A DNA stretch of 64,000 nt from Chloroflexota bacterium. GTDB taxonomy: Bacteria; Chloroflexota; Anaerolineae; Anaerolineales; UBA11579. Below the pieces are notes generated by a model. That model was given only the letters and a program-made list of their open reading frames with translations, had not been told where the DNA came from and ran no database searches. The DNA lies in contig JABJGH010000053.1 of NCBI GenBank assembly GCA_018662365.1, forward strand, positions 1 through 64,000, given 5' to 3'. A program made the translations under genes and the position numbers. Numbering within the stretch: the stretch's first letter is position 1; each line of letters starts with the position of its first letter. Positions 36,123 through 44,563 of this stretch are shown one piece after another.

Positions 36123-37733
36123 ATGCTCCGTCTAACTGATATTCGTTTACCTCTCAACCATCCAGAAATTGCAATAAAAAACGCAATTCTGAAAAGAATT
36201 AATATCTCTGAAAAAGATTTGGTTCAGTTTAAAATATTCAAAAGAGGATATGACGCCCGCAAACACAATGATATTAGGTTGGTATATACAATTGACATAG
36301 AAGCAAAAAACGAAAAAGGGATTTTGTATAAGTTCCGAAAAAACAATCAAATAAAAATAAAACCAGATACCCAATATAAATTAGTTGCAAAAGCTGACCC
36401 AAATGTACAGGAAAGACCAATAATCATCGGCACCGGCCCATGCGGTATTTTTGCCGGTTTGGTTTTGGCTCAAATGGGATTTAATCCTATCCTTCTCGAA
36501 AGAGGGAAAAAGGTGAAGGAAAGGACTGAAGACACCTTTGGTTTTTGGCGGAAAGGAGAGTTAAATCCAGAATCTAATGTGCAATTTGGCGAGGGCGGTG
36601 CTGGCACATTTTCAGACGGAAAATTGCATACTCAAACCAAAGATAAGAATAACCGAGGCAGAAAAGTTCTTGAGGAATTTGTTGCCGCTGGCGCACCAAA
36701 TGAAATTCTTTATATTAGCAAACCCCATATAGGTACTCTAAAATTAGTTAAGATCGTTAAAAATATGAGGAACAAGATCATTGATCTAGGTGGTGAGGTG
36801 CGCTTCCAATCTAGAGTCGATGATTTGATAATTAAGGATAGTCAGGTACTTGGAGTCGTATTAAGCAACGGAGAAGAAATTCTAAGTAAGCATGTCATCT
36901 TGGCCATTGGTCATAGTGCCAGGGATACCTTTGAAATGCTTCTTAAGAAAGATATCAATATTGAAGCAAAATCCTTTTCAATTGGTCTTCGCATCGAACA
37001 CCCCCAGGGTCTTATTGATACTTGTCAATTTGGAGAAAATGCGGGTAACCCAATCCTCGGTGCCGCAGATTATAAATTGGTGCACCATGGCAGCAATGGC
37101 AGGTCTGTTTATACCTTTTGTATGTGCCCCGGGGGAACCGTACTTGCTTCTTCCTCAGAACCAAATTCGATCGTCACAAATGGCATGAGTCAATATTCAA
37201 GAAATGAGGGCAATGCGAACAGTGCTATTGTCGTGGAAGTATCTCCCAAAGATTTCCCCGGGAATCCTCTTGCAGGAATTGATTTTCAAAGAAAGTGGGA
37301 AAAAGCTGCCTTTATATTAGGCGGTGAGAATTATGATGCACCGGGGCAATTACTTGGAGATTTTATGGCAAACCGCCCTTCGAAAAATTTCGGAGATGTA
37401 ATGCCTTCCTATAAACCGGGTGTAAAACTTGGGAGTTTAGATTCTTGCCTTCCCGACTATGTACTAACTTCAATCCGAGAAGCCCTCCCCTTCTTTAATA
37501 AAAAGATCAAAGGGTTTTTATTGGACGATGCAATTCTTACTGGCGTTGAAACCCGAACGTCATCTCCCATTCGAATCATAAGAGATAAAAGCCATCAAAG
37601 TATTTCCCTAAAGGGTCTTTATCCTTCAGGAGAAGGTGCGGGCTATGCAGGGGGAATATTATCTTCAGCCGTAGATGGAATAAAAGCCGCAGAAGCTGTT
37701 GCCTTTAATATACTAAACCTCGATATTTCCTAA
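36123..37733 (+). CDS. FAD-dependent oxidoreductase of the COG2509 type
   Basis: A 536-residue protein. Residues 1-90 form an N-terminal RNA-binding-like alpha/beta domain typical of the family. The FAD motif is IIIGTGPCGIFAGLVLAQMG (about residues 100-119), followed by the family-specific NVQFGEGGAGTFSDGKLHTQ. The C-terminal part has PSGEGAGYAGGILSSAVDGI for FAD contacts. The substrate is unknown; the family is widespread in bacteria. No signal peptide. Starts 47 bp after the loader gene. Confidence 0.87.
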   Translation: MLRLTDIRLPLNHPEIAIKNAILKRINISEKDLVQFKIFKRGYDARKHNDIRLVYTIDIEAKNEKGILYKFRKNNQIKIKPDTQYKLVAKADPNVQERPIIIGTGPCGIFAGLVLAQMGFNPILLERGKKVKERTEDTFGFWRKGELNPESNVQFGEGGAGTFSDGKLHTQTKDKNNRGRKVLEEFVAAGAPNEILYISKPHIGTLKLVKIVKNMRNKIIDLGGEVRFQSRVDDLIIKDSQVLGVVLSNGEEILSKHVILAIGHSARDTFEMLLKKDINIEAKSFSIGLRIEHPQGLIDTCQFGENAGNPILGAADYKLVHHGSNGRSVYTFCMCPGGTVLASSSEPNSIVTNGMSQYSRNEGNANSAIVVEVSPKDFPGNPLAGIDFQRKWEKAAFILGGENYDAPGQLLGDFMANRPSKNFGDVMPSYKPGVKLGSLDSCLPDYVLTSIREALPFFNKKIKGFLLDDAILTGVETRTSSPIRIIRDKSHQSISLKGLYPSGEGAGYAGGILSSAVDGIKAAEAVAFNILNLDIS

Positions 37734-37793
37734 TAACCAAAATCCATTTCCTCATTTAATACTTATGATTTTATTGATATTTATTATCCAATT

Positions 37794-37919
37794 TGTTATA
37801 ATTCAAATTATATTGATTAATTTCTAAAACTTTTAAGTTTAGGGAAATAAAAAAAATTATAAATCCAAATTTCCTATTTAAAAATTAGAAATTTAGTTAC
37901 AACTTATTCTTGTTATAAA
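37794..37919 (+). promoter_or_regulatory. Promoter region of the ferric iron transporter operon
   Basis: Two extended -10 candidates: TGTTATAAT at 37794-37802 and TGTTATAAA at 37911-37919. The second places the transcript start about 15 nt before the TTG start. An inverted repeat AAATTTC / GAAATTT lies between them (37868-37893). The 207-bp gap after the FAD gene contains no coding frame I can support, and no TTAGG-type DtxR box. Confidence 0.4.
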
Positions 37920-37940
37920 AAATACATTGGAGAAATTACT

Positions 37941-39005
37941 TTGAAATATCTATACGTTATTTTTACAAAATTGCCGAAAACTCTTCGTAACTCATTTAAA
38001 ATATTTCCCCTCCTACTAATTTTCACTTTTCAAGTTTTCCTTTCTTCTTGTGTTTCCAATGATATCGAAACTCAGGAGAGCCTGATTATATACTCTGGTC
38101 GGAGTGAAAGCCTAGTGGGACCAATTATTGAAAGTTTTATTGAATCGACCGGCATTCAGGTGGATGTGCGCTATGGCGGCACGGCAGAGCTAGCAGCAAC
38201 GCTATTGGAAGAAGGAGATTCTTCCCCCGCCGACCTCTTTTTTGCTCAAGACCCCGGCGGTTTGGGAGCTGTTGCTGAACAAGGGATGTTATCTGCCTTA
38301 CCTGAGGATATGCTAAGTTTAGTCGATCCAAGGTTTATTGATCCCTCTGGCAATTGGGTGGGCATCTCTGGTAGGGCTAGAGTCATTGTGTACAACACCG
38401 ATACTCTTTCACCGGAGGATTTACCCACCGATCTTCAGGGATTCACCGATCCAAAATGGAAAGGGAAAATTGGGCTCCCCCCCACGAATACATCCTTTCA
38501 AACAATGCTCACCGGAATGCGAGAAATTTGGGGCGAAGCCGAAACTAAACTTTGGCTGGAGGGTATTTTAGAAAATGATCCGGTTTATTATGAAAAGAAT
38601 ACCCCTACCGTTGCAGCCGTTGCCGCGGGAGAGGTAGAAGTCGGATTTGTAAATCATTATTACTTATATCGATTTTTAGCAGAAGAAGGGGAAAGTTTTT
38701 CCGCCCGTAATTACTTTTTGCCTTCAGGCGGTCCAGGTTCTTTGATTTTAGTATCAGCAATTGGTGTTATTGAAAGTTCTGATAATTTCGAAAATGCAGA
38801 AAAATTTATTCAATTTTTACTTTCAAATGAAGCCCAGCAATATTTTGCTAACGAGACCTTTGAATATCCATTAATCGAGGGTATTTCTATCCCGGCAAAC
38901 CTCCCTCCAATTGAAAACTTAAATTCGGTCAATATTTCCCTGGGAGACCTAGTAGATCTTGATGGCACGATAAAAATGCTTCAAGAAGTGGAAATGTTAC
39001 CCTAA
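37941..39005 (+). CDS. Ferric iron ABC transporter substrate-binding lipoprotein (FbpA/FutA type)
   Basis: A 354-residue exported lipoprotein. A long basic N-terminus, hydrophobic stretch and lipobox LSSC (about residue 37) precede the mature protein, which starts IIYSGRSESLVGPIIESFIE, the usual FbpA opening. ADLFFAQDPGGLGAV, GRARVIVYNTDTL and NTSFQTMLTGMRE are typical; the C-terminus has paired Tyr-containing stretches (VNHYYLYRF) expected to bind Fe(III). The start is TTG with GGAG 10 bp upstream. First gene of an fbpABC-like operon. Confidence 0.88.
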   Translation: MKYLYVIFTKLPKTLRNSFKIFPLLLIFTFQVFLSSCVSNDIETQESLIIYSGRSESLVGPIIESFIESTGIQVDVRYGGTAELAATLLEEGDSSPADLFFAQDPGGLGAVAEQGMLSALPEDMLSLVDPRFIDPSGNWVGISGRARVIVYNTDTLSPEDLPTDLQGFTDPKWKGKIGLPPTNTSFQTMLTGMREIWGEAETKLWLEGILENDPVYYEKNTPTVAAVAAGEVEVGFVNHYYLYRFLAEEGESFSARNYFLPSGGPGSLILVSAIGVIESSDNFENAEKFIQFLLSNEAQQYFANETFEYPLIEGISIPANLPPIENLNSVNISLGDLVDLDGTIKMLQEVEMLP

Positions 39006-39009
39006 TTTG

Positions 39010-40596
39010 ATGAAAACCAAACGACCGAGCTTAAAATCCGTTTTTGTTTTATGGATTCCCTCAATCTTGATTACTCTCGGAATTTTGCTTCCCTTGATAT
39101 ATCTGGTTATTCGGGCATATGATGCAAATATCGACGCGTGGTCTTTGTTATTAAAATCAAGCACAATTAAAACTTTGGGAAGAACTGTATGGCTGGCAGT
39201 TTGGGTTACCCTTTTCTCAATATTGGTAGCTTTGCCACTTGCTTGGCTAACCACCAGAAGTGATATTCCCTTTAAAAGAATGTGGGCAATTTTAACCCCC
39301 CTCCCCCTAGTCATTCCCAGTTATGTGGGCGCCTATTTACTAGTGTCCATGCTAGGACCAAGGGGAATGGTCCAACAATGGTTAGAAGGAAGCCTAGGCA
39401 TTTCTAGATTACCAGAAATCTACGGTTTCCCCGGGGCTTTATATATTCTCACTGTGCTAAGTTTTCCCTTTATTTTACTGAGTATAAGATCCTCTTTACA
39501 GCGCGTAGACCCAAGCTTAGAAGAAGCTTCAAGAAGTTTAGGGAACAATGCCTGGCAAACCTTTTGGAAAGTAATTTTTCCTCAATTAAAACCTGCCATC
39601 CTAACCGGAAGCCTTTTGGTCGTCCTGTATGTACTACGAGATTTTGGCGCAGTTTCGATAATGAGATATAACACCTTTACCCGCGTGATTTATATCCAAT
39701 ACCAATCTTCATTTGACAGAAGTACGGCTGCGATCCTTTCTCTAGTACTTGTCAGCTTGACAATAATTATTCTAATAATTAAACAAGTTAGCCAAAACAG
39801 GGCAATTATCGAAAGAAGCGATTCTAAAAACACCCGTCCCCCCCCAATTATCCCCTTAGGAAAATGGCGATGGCCAGCGTTAATTTTTTGCTCCTCAATA
39901 GTTATCGTGACTCTCATTATTCCCGGTTCTAATTTGATTTACTGGGTCCTTCGCGGCGTTCAGGCTGGAGAAAAGATCGGCAATTTATGGGAAGCTACTC
40001 AAAATTCAATACTTGCTTCAGGTTTGGCAGCAGTCCTCATTTTAATCGCCGCAATTCCAATTGCAATTATTTCGGTCCGCTATCCAAACAAATTGAGTGG
40101 AATGATCGAGAGAACTACGTATTTATCCTTTGCCTTACCCGGCATTGTAGTAGCATTAGCCCTGGTCTTTTTCGGTTCAAATTACGTAAGCGCTCTTTAT
40201 CAAAGTCTCCCTCTTCTTCTTTTTGCTTATCTCGTATTATTTCTTCCAGAGGCAGTAGGCTCCGTAAAAACTTCCTTACAACAAATTAACCCAAATTTAG
40301 AAGAAGCGGCAAGAAGCCTAGGCAGTCAACCATTTCGAGTATTTCAAAAGATCACATTCCCCCTTGTCAGGCCCGGGTTGGTGGCTGGTTTTGGCCTTGT
40401 ATTCCTAACTACTATGAAAGAACTTTCCGCGACCCTGATCCTATCCCCCATCGGGTATAAAACATTAGCCATCGGAGTTTGGGACGCAGTTTCTGAAGCA
40501 TTTTTTGCGAGGGCCGCAGCCCCTGCATTATTGATCATCTTAATCTCCTCAGTGCCATTAGCATTAATGACATTTAGAAAAGAAAGGAAATACTAA
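39010..40596 (+). CDS. Ferric iron ABC transporter permease, duplicated (FbpB type)
   Basis: A 528-residue membrane protein with two six-helix permease halves. Each half carries the ATPase-coupling loop: EEASRSLGNNAWQTFWKVIF (about 176-195) and EEAARSLGSQPFRVFQKITF (about 436-455). This double permease is typical of iron and some thiamine transporters. The start is probably ATG 39010, directly after an in-frame TTG, 4 bp past the fbpA-like stop. With the binding protein and ATPase it imports Fe(III). Confidence 0.9.
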   Translation: MKTKRPSLKSVFVLWIPSILITLGILLPLIYLVIRAYDANIDAWSLLLKSSTIKTLGRTVWLAVWVTLFSILVALPLAWLTTRSDIPFKRMWAILTPLPLVIPSYVGAYLLVSMLGPRGMVQQWLEGSLGISRLPEIYGFPGALYILTVLSFPFILLSIRSSLQRVDPSLEEASRSLGNNAWQTFWKVIFPQLKPAILTGSLLVVLYVLRDFGAVSIMRYNTFTRVIYIQYQSSFDRSTAAILSLVLVSLTIIILIIKQVSQNRAIIERSDSKNTRPPPIIPLGKWRWPALIFCSSIVIVTLIIPGSNLIYWVLRGVQAGEKIGNLWEATQNSILASGLAAVLILIAAIPIAIISVRYPNKLSGMIERTTYLSFALPGIVVALALVFFGSNYVSALYQSLPLLLFAYLVLFLPEAVGSVKTSLQQINPNLEEAARSLGSQPFRVFQKITFPLVRPGLVAGFGLVFLTTMKELSATLILSPIGYKTLAIGVWDAVSEAFFARAAAPALLIILISSVPLALMTFRKERKY

Positions 40597-40606
40597 AAAG
40601 GTTTTT

Positions 40607-41659
40607 ATGCAACAATATTCGGTCATCACAGAAAATTTAAATAAATCTTTCGATGTGGATTCTGTATTAAAAAATCTTGATCTGAAGATTATAAAGGGTG
40701 AGATCATGGCCATTGTAGGACCAAGTGGTTGTGGAAAAACAACAACTCTCAGATTAATCGCCGGATTTGAACAACCTGACAAAGGAAAAATTATCTTGGG
40801 AGATACCATTGTCGCCGATGAGAAAACCTTTCTTCCTCCTGAAAAAAGAGGGGTTGGCATGGTATTTCAAGATTTTGCCCTTTTCCCCCACTTAACCGTT
40901 GCGGAAAACATCTCTTTTGGTATTAAGTCTAAAGATAAAGAAAAAATAAGAGAAGAAGTAGACTCCCTACTGGAATTGGTAGCTCTAAATAATCTGGGAG
41001 ATAGATTTCCCCATGAATTATCAGGTGGGCAACGTCAAAGAGTATCGTTGGCACGTGCTTTAGCACCCAAACCTGACCTAATATTAATGGACGAACCTTT
41101 TAGTAATATTGATGCCGATACACGGCTCATAATACGGGAAGAAGTAAGGAAAATACTCAAGAAATTAAAAACTACTGCAATTTTTGTGACCCATGATCAA
41201 GAAGAAGCTCTCTTTATGGGAGATCGACTCGCGGTTATGAATGAGGGAGAACTGGAACAAATAGGAACTCCAGAAAATGTATTTCAACAACCAAAATCTC
41301 GCTTTGTGGCTGAGTTTATGGGCAACACCGATTTTATTCCTGGGGTTATTTCCAAAAAAGGAATAAAAACCGAAATCGGAGAACTTGAACAAAGAATTAA
41401 TCTACCGATCGGAACAAAAATTGATATAGCCGTCCGGTTTGACGATCTAAAATTAAAAAAATCAAAAAAACCAAACGCAATTGTTCTAGCTCGTCACTTT
41501 AAGGGGTCGATGAATATTTACCGATTACAACTTCCCTCAGGAAATATATTGCATGCCTATGCCAAACATACAAAAACTATCGAACTAGGTAAATTCGTAA
41601 AGGTTAAACTAGATCCCGGTCACGATCTCGCCTGTTTCATAGGCGAAAAAGCATTATAG
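40607..41659 (+). CDS. Ferric iron ABC transporter ATPase (FbpC type)
   Basis: A 350-residue ATPase. Walker A GPSGCGKTTTLRLIAGFE, Q-loop MVFQDFALFPHLTV, signature LSGGQRQRVSLARAL, Walker B LILMDEPFSNID and H-loop FVTHDQEE are all intact. Residues about 245-350 form a TOBE-like regulatory domain, which binds small ligands in such importers. It is 10 bp downstream of the permease gene and completes the operon. Confidence 0.92.
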   Translation: MQQYSVITENLNKSFDVDSVLKNLDLKIIKGEIMAIVGPSGCGKTTTLRLIAGFEQPDKGKIILGDTIVADEKTFLPPEKRGVGMVFQDFALFPHLTVAENISFGIKSKDKEKIREEVDSLLELVALNNLGDRFPHELSGGQRQRVSLARALAPKPDLILMDEPFSNIDADTRLIIREEVRKILKKLKTTAIFVTHDQEEALFMGDRLAVMNEGELEQIGTPENVFQQPKSRFVAEFMGNTDFIPGVISKKGIKTEIGELEQRINLPIGTKIDIAVRFDDLKLKKSKKPNAIVLARHFKGSMNIYRLQLPSGNILHAYAKHTKTIELGKFVKVKLDPGHDLACFIGEKAL

Positions 41660-41734
41660 AAAGAAATCTTGCATTTATTAATTCATATTATCAAAGCATA
41701 TTCTCAATCATTCGCAGAATATTTCATTCCGATG

Positions 41735-41740
41735 TATAAT
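41735..41740 (+). promoter_or_regulatory. -10 element of phoU
   Basis: TATAAT preceded directly by TG, about 20 bp before the start codon, with GAGG as Shine-Dalgarno in between. A weak TTCGCA at 41711-41716 may serve as -35. Suggests phoU is transcribed separately from the iron operon. Confidence 0.45.
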
Positions 41741-41759
41741 TTGGAAAAGTGAGGTTTAA

Positions 41760-42422
41760 ATGTCCAGAGAAACATTAGAACGCAAAGAAGAAGAATTATT
41801 AGATGAGATATTAATTCTTGGAAAAATGGTTGAAACCGCGATGTTAGATGCTGTCGAGGCTTTGCGTACCCGTGACATGGAAGCCTCCAAAAAGGTTTTG
41901 GAGCTTGACAAGGAAATCAATTTAAAAAGGTTTGATATTGAAAAAGAAACCTTGATCACGATTGCCACCCAACAACCCATGGCTACTGATTTGCGAATAT
42001 TGGCCTCAGTCTTTGAAGTCAGTACTGAGCTTGAAAGAATGGGTGATTATGCAAAAGGTATCGCCAAGATTAATATTCGAATGGGTACTGAAGCTCTCTT
42101 AAAACCTCTTATTGATATTCCAAAAATGGCAAAAATTGCCCTTTCAATGCTCAATAAATCCTTAACCGCTTTTGTTGAAGGGGACGAAAAAGCTGCTAGA
42201 ATAATTTACCTTGAAGATGATAAAGTAGACGCCCTTTACGAGAAGATCTACCGTGAATTGATCGGAATTGCAGCTAAAGATCCAGAATTGGTGGATAAGG
42301 CAAATAATCTTCTTTGGGCTTGCCATAATATTGAACGTTTAGCAGACCGGGTAACAAATATTTGCGAAAGAACAATTTTTGTAGTCACCGGCGAACTTGT
42401 CGAATTGGCAGATGCATTTTAA
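41760..42422 (+). CDS. phoU: Phosphate signalling protein PhoU
   Basis: A 220-residue all-helical protein made of two three-helix repeats. LILGKMVETAMLDAVEALRT opens repeat 1, and the family motif in the first repeat is LRILASVFEVSTELERMGDYAKGIA; the matching second is LLWACHNIERLADRVTNICERT. PhoU binds metal ions and represses the Pst transporter and PhoR signalling when phosphate is ample. It is unusual that phoU lies 18.7 kb from pstSCAB, next to an iron transporter; no phoR or phoB is near. Confidence 0.94.
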   Translation: MSRETLERKEEELLDEILILGKMVETAMLDAVEALRTRDMEASKKVLELDKEINLKRFDIEKETLITIATQQPMATDLRILASVFEVSTELERMGDYAKGIAKINIRMGTEALLKPLIDIPKMAKIALSMLNKSLTAFVEGDEKAARIIYLEDDKVDALYEKIYRELIGIAAKDPELVDKANNLLWACHNIERLADRVTNICERTIFVVTGELVELADAF

Positions 42423-42496
42423 AAAATAATAATTTCTTCAAGTTATTATAAATTTGAATTTTCACCTGCTATCCCACTGAAAAGGAGGTGTTGCTA

Positions 42497-42556
42497 ATGA
42501 TTAGTTTCTGTACCAAAACAGGCACTGTGGCAACCCTTCTTCTCTCAGATAATTAG
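42497..42556 (+). CDS. Possible 19-codon leader peptide
   Basis: MISFCTKTGTVATLLLSDN, starting 7 nt after AAAGGAGGTG, the best Shine-Dalgarno in the window. Its coding region contains the 5' arm of a hairpin whose 3' arm follows the stop codon, and a terminator comes after that. The position suggests a regulatory leader rather than a functional peptide; chance is the alternative. Confidence 0.5.
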   Translation: MISFCTKTGTVATLLLSDN

Positions 42557-42571
42557 GGAAACCACAGTGCC
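42521..42571 (+). promoter_or_regulatory. Leader hairpin, possible attenuator element
   Basis: GGCACTGTGG (42521-42530) pairs perfectly with CCACAGTGCC (42562-42571); inside, CCC (42534-42536) pairs with GGG (42556-42558) across a 3-nt internal loop. The 3' arm AGTGCCG (42566-42572) can alternatively pair with CGGCACT (42593-42599) in the terminator stem. Confidence 0.6.
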
Positions 42572-42576
42572 GAATT

Positions 42577-42607
42577 GAGTGTCGCCCATGGCGGCACTCG
42601 TTTTTTA
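42577..42607 (+). terminator. Intrinsic terminator before the HI0933-type flavoprotein gene
   Basis: GAGTGTCGCC / GGCGGCACTC (one G-U pair) with a CAT loop and a T6 tail. It ends 25 nt before the next start codon, so it either ends phoU or regulates the downstream gene. Confidence 0.8.
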
Positions 42608-42631
42608 TTAACAAAGAATACACATAAAATT

Positions 42632-43876
42632 ATGGATAATTTCGATCTAGTAGTCATTGGTGGAGGAGCGGCCGGCTTTTTCGCAGCAGTCTCAGCTAAA
42701 ACAAAGAATTCTAATCTCAATATTTTGATCATTGAGAAAAGCAATAAATTACTATCAAAAGTATTGGTTTCAGGTGGTGGAAGATGCAATTTAACCCACG
42801 CATGTTATGAGCCTGCAAAATTAGTCGAAAATTATCCCCGGGGCTCAAAGGAATTGCTAGGCCCCTTTTTTCAATTTCAACCTGCCGATACGATTGAATG
42901 GTTTGACGGCCATGGCGTTAAAACGAAGGTCGAAAAAGACGGGCGTGTTTTCCCTGCGTCGGATAAATCCTCAACAATCGCAAATTGTCTCATGGATCAG
43001 GCTACTAAACTCAATATCAGAGTCTACGAAAATTCTCATGCGAATTCCATAAATTATCAAAGCAAAAAATTCGAGATTCATTTATCCAATAATTCCGTAA
43101 TTTCCGCCAACAAGGTTTTGATAGCTACCGGGGGAATATCAAAAAATGCTCATGAATTAATTGATAATTTTGGACATACCATTATCCCCCCCGTTCCATC
43201 ATTATTTACTTTTAATATTCAAGATCCACGAATTGAAGGCCTTCTTGGCATATCGGTTCCTGAAGTAGAATTAAAGATTAGTTTCATTTCCACGAAAAAT
43301 AAATCAAAGGAATTTATATCTAAGGGACCCTTACTGATTACTCATTGGGGGATTAGTGGCCCAGCAGTATTAAAACTTTCAGCCCTAGCCGCAAGATATT
43401 TGCATGAAGAAAACTACAAGTCCACGGTAAGTATCGATTGGATTCCCCAGATTCCTAAAACTGAAGTATTAAACTACCTATATGAAGAAAAGAAGATCCA
43501 TCCCAAGAAGAAAGCCGAAAGCACCAATATCAATGGTTGGATGCCCTCCCGATTATGGAAAAGACTTATCCATGCAACAGGAATTCAGGCAGATCAAACT
43601 TGGGGAGAAATATCTAACACCAAATTACAAAAATTTTCAGAGCAACTGAAAAACGGGATATTTAATATATCAGGTAAGGGAATATTTAAAGAGGAGTTTG
43701 TAACCTGTGGTGGGGTGAAACTAAGTGAAGTGAATTTTAAAACTATGGAAAGCAAAATCCAGCCAGGATTATACTTTGCTGGAGAAATTTTAGATATTGA
43801 TGGATTAACCGGGGGTTTCAATTTCCAATCTGCCTGGACGACCGCTTGGATTGCTGCTCAATCAATAGGAAATTAG
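42632..43876 (+). CDS. NAD(P)/FAD-dependent oxidoreductase, HI0933/YhiN family
   Basis: A 414-residue flavoprotein starting at MDNFDLVVIGGGAAGFFAA. After the FAD motif come IIEKSNKLLSKVLVSGGGRC and NLTHAC, signature of the HI0933 family, then GPLLITHWGISGPAVLKLSA and, at the C-terminus, FVTCGGVKLSEVNF with LYFAGEILDIDGLTGGFNFQ. The reaction is unknown, although some members are linked to tRNA or DNA-damage phenotypes in my memory; I do not rely on that. An upstream in-frame ATG would place the start within the terminator hairpin and is rejected. Confidence 0.9.
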   Translation: MDNFDLVVIGGGAAGFFAAVSAKTKNSNLNILIIEKSNKLLSKVLVSGGGRCNLTHACYEPAKLVENYPRGSKELLGPFFQFQPADTIEWFDGHGVKTKVEKDGRVFPASDKSSTIANCLMDQATKLNIRVYENSHANSINYQSKKFEIHLSNNSVISANKVLIATGGISKNAHELIDNFGHTIIPPVPSLFTFNIQDPRIEGLLGISVPEVELKISFISTKNKSKEFISKGPLLITHWGISGPAVLKLSALAARYLHEENYKSTVSIDWIPQIPKTEVLNYLYEEKKIHPKKKAESTNINGWMPSRLWKRLIHATGIQADQTWGEISNTKLQKFSEQLKNGIFNISGKGIFKEEFVTCGGVKLSEVNFKTMESKIQPGLYFAGEILDIDGLTGGFNFQSAWTTAWIAAQSIGN

Positions 43877-43892
43877 CCAATCTGATTTCGAC

Positions 43893-43898
43893 TATAAT
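43893..43898 (+). promoter_or_regulatory. -10 element of the DUF6512-like gene
   Basis: TATAAT 35 bp before the start codon; AGAAAGGAAA is the Shine-Dalgarno. No clear -35. Confidence 0.4.
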
Positions 43899-43933
43899 TA
43901 TTCGAATAGAATAAAATAACAGAAAGGAAATTT

Positions 43934-44494
43934 ATGAATTTAAAAATTAAGAAATGGGAAATTGCCGGAATTATATTTATTATTGGGTTTGGCACAACCC
44001 TACACTTTTGGTTTGAATGGACAAATTATTGGCGCCCGATGGCCTTAATTGCCGCTGTAAATGAGAGCACTTGGGAGCATTTTAAAATGGCCTTTTGGCC
44101 AAGCATATTTTTTGGAATAGTTGAATATTTCTGTCTAAAAATAAATGCAAATAAATTTCTGTTCGGTAAATTATTAGGATTAATCACGATGCCTATTGTT
44201 ACCTTCGTATTGTTTTACAGCTATACGACGATTACCGGACATCATTACCTTTGGGTTGACGTGATTATTTTTATGCTATCGGTAATCGCCGGGCAATATG
44301 TCAGCTATAAAATATTGGTAAATGAAAAGACATATCCTTCCTCAACTGGCCAGTTAGCCATGGTGGGTATTGTCGTCATGATCGCTGCATTTTCATTATT
44401 AAGTTATTACCCGATGAAAAACTTCATTTTCGAACATCCAGACGGACATGGAGAATATGGCATTCTTGATCATTACGGTGATCACGATCACTAA
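43934..44494 (+). CDS. Integral membrane protein, DUF6512-like
   Basis: A 186-residue protein with five predicted helices (about 8-28, 50-68, 75-97, 103-125 and 135-155). The conserved-looking ALIAAVNESTWEHFKMAFWP stretch after helix 1 and TTITGHHYLWVDVIIFM suggest the DUF6512 family. The last 15 residues are rich in His and Asp (EHPDGHGEYGILDHYGDHDH) and could bind metal; this is inference. Monocistronic by its own promoter, 69 bp before menA. Confidence 0.78.
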   Translation: MNLKIKKWEIAGIIFIIGFGTTLHFWFEWTNYWRPMALIAAVNESTWEHFKMAFWPSIFFGIVEYFCLKINANKFLFGKLLGLITMPIVTFVLFYSYTTITGHHYLWVDVIIFMLSVIAGQYVSYKILVNEKTYPSSTGQLAMVGIVVMIAAFSLLSYYPMKNFIFEHPDGHGEYGILDHYGDHDH

Positions 44495-44563
44495 TATTCT
44501 CAATAATTAACAGAAACTATTTTAAAAATATAGTCATAGACAAAATATATTTGAGGATCTAAC

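Noticed and set aside
42575..42631. Upstream start of the HI0933-type flavoprotein
   Set aside because: The added residues would be translated from the terminator stem and do not match the family start.
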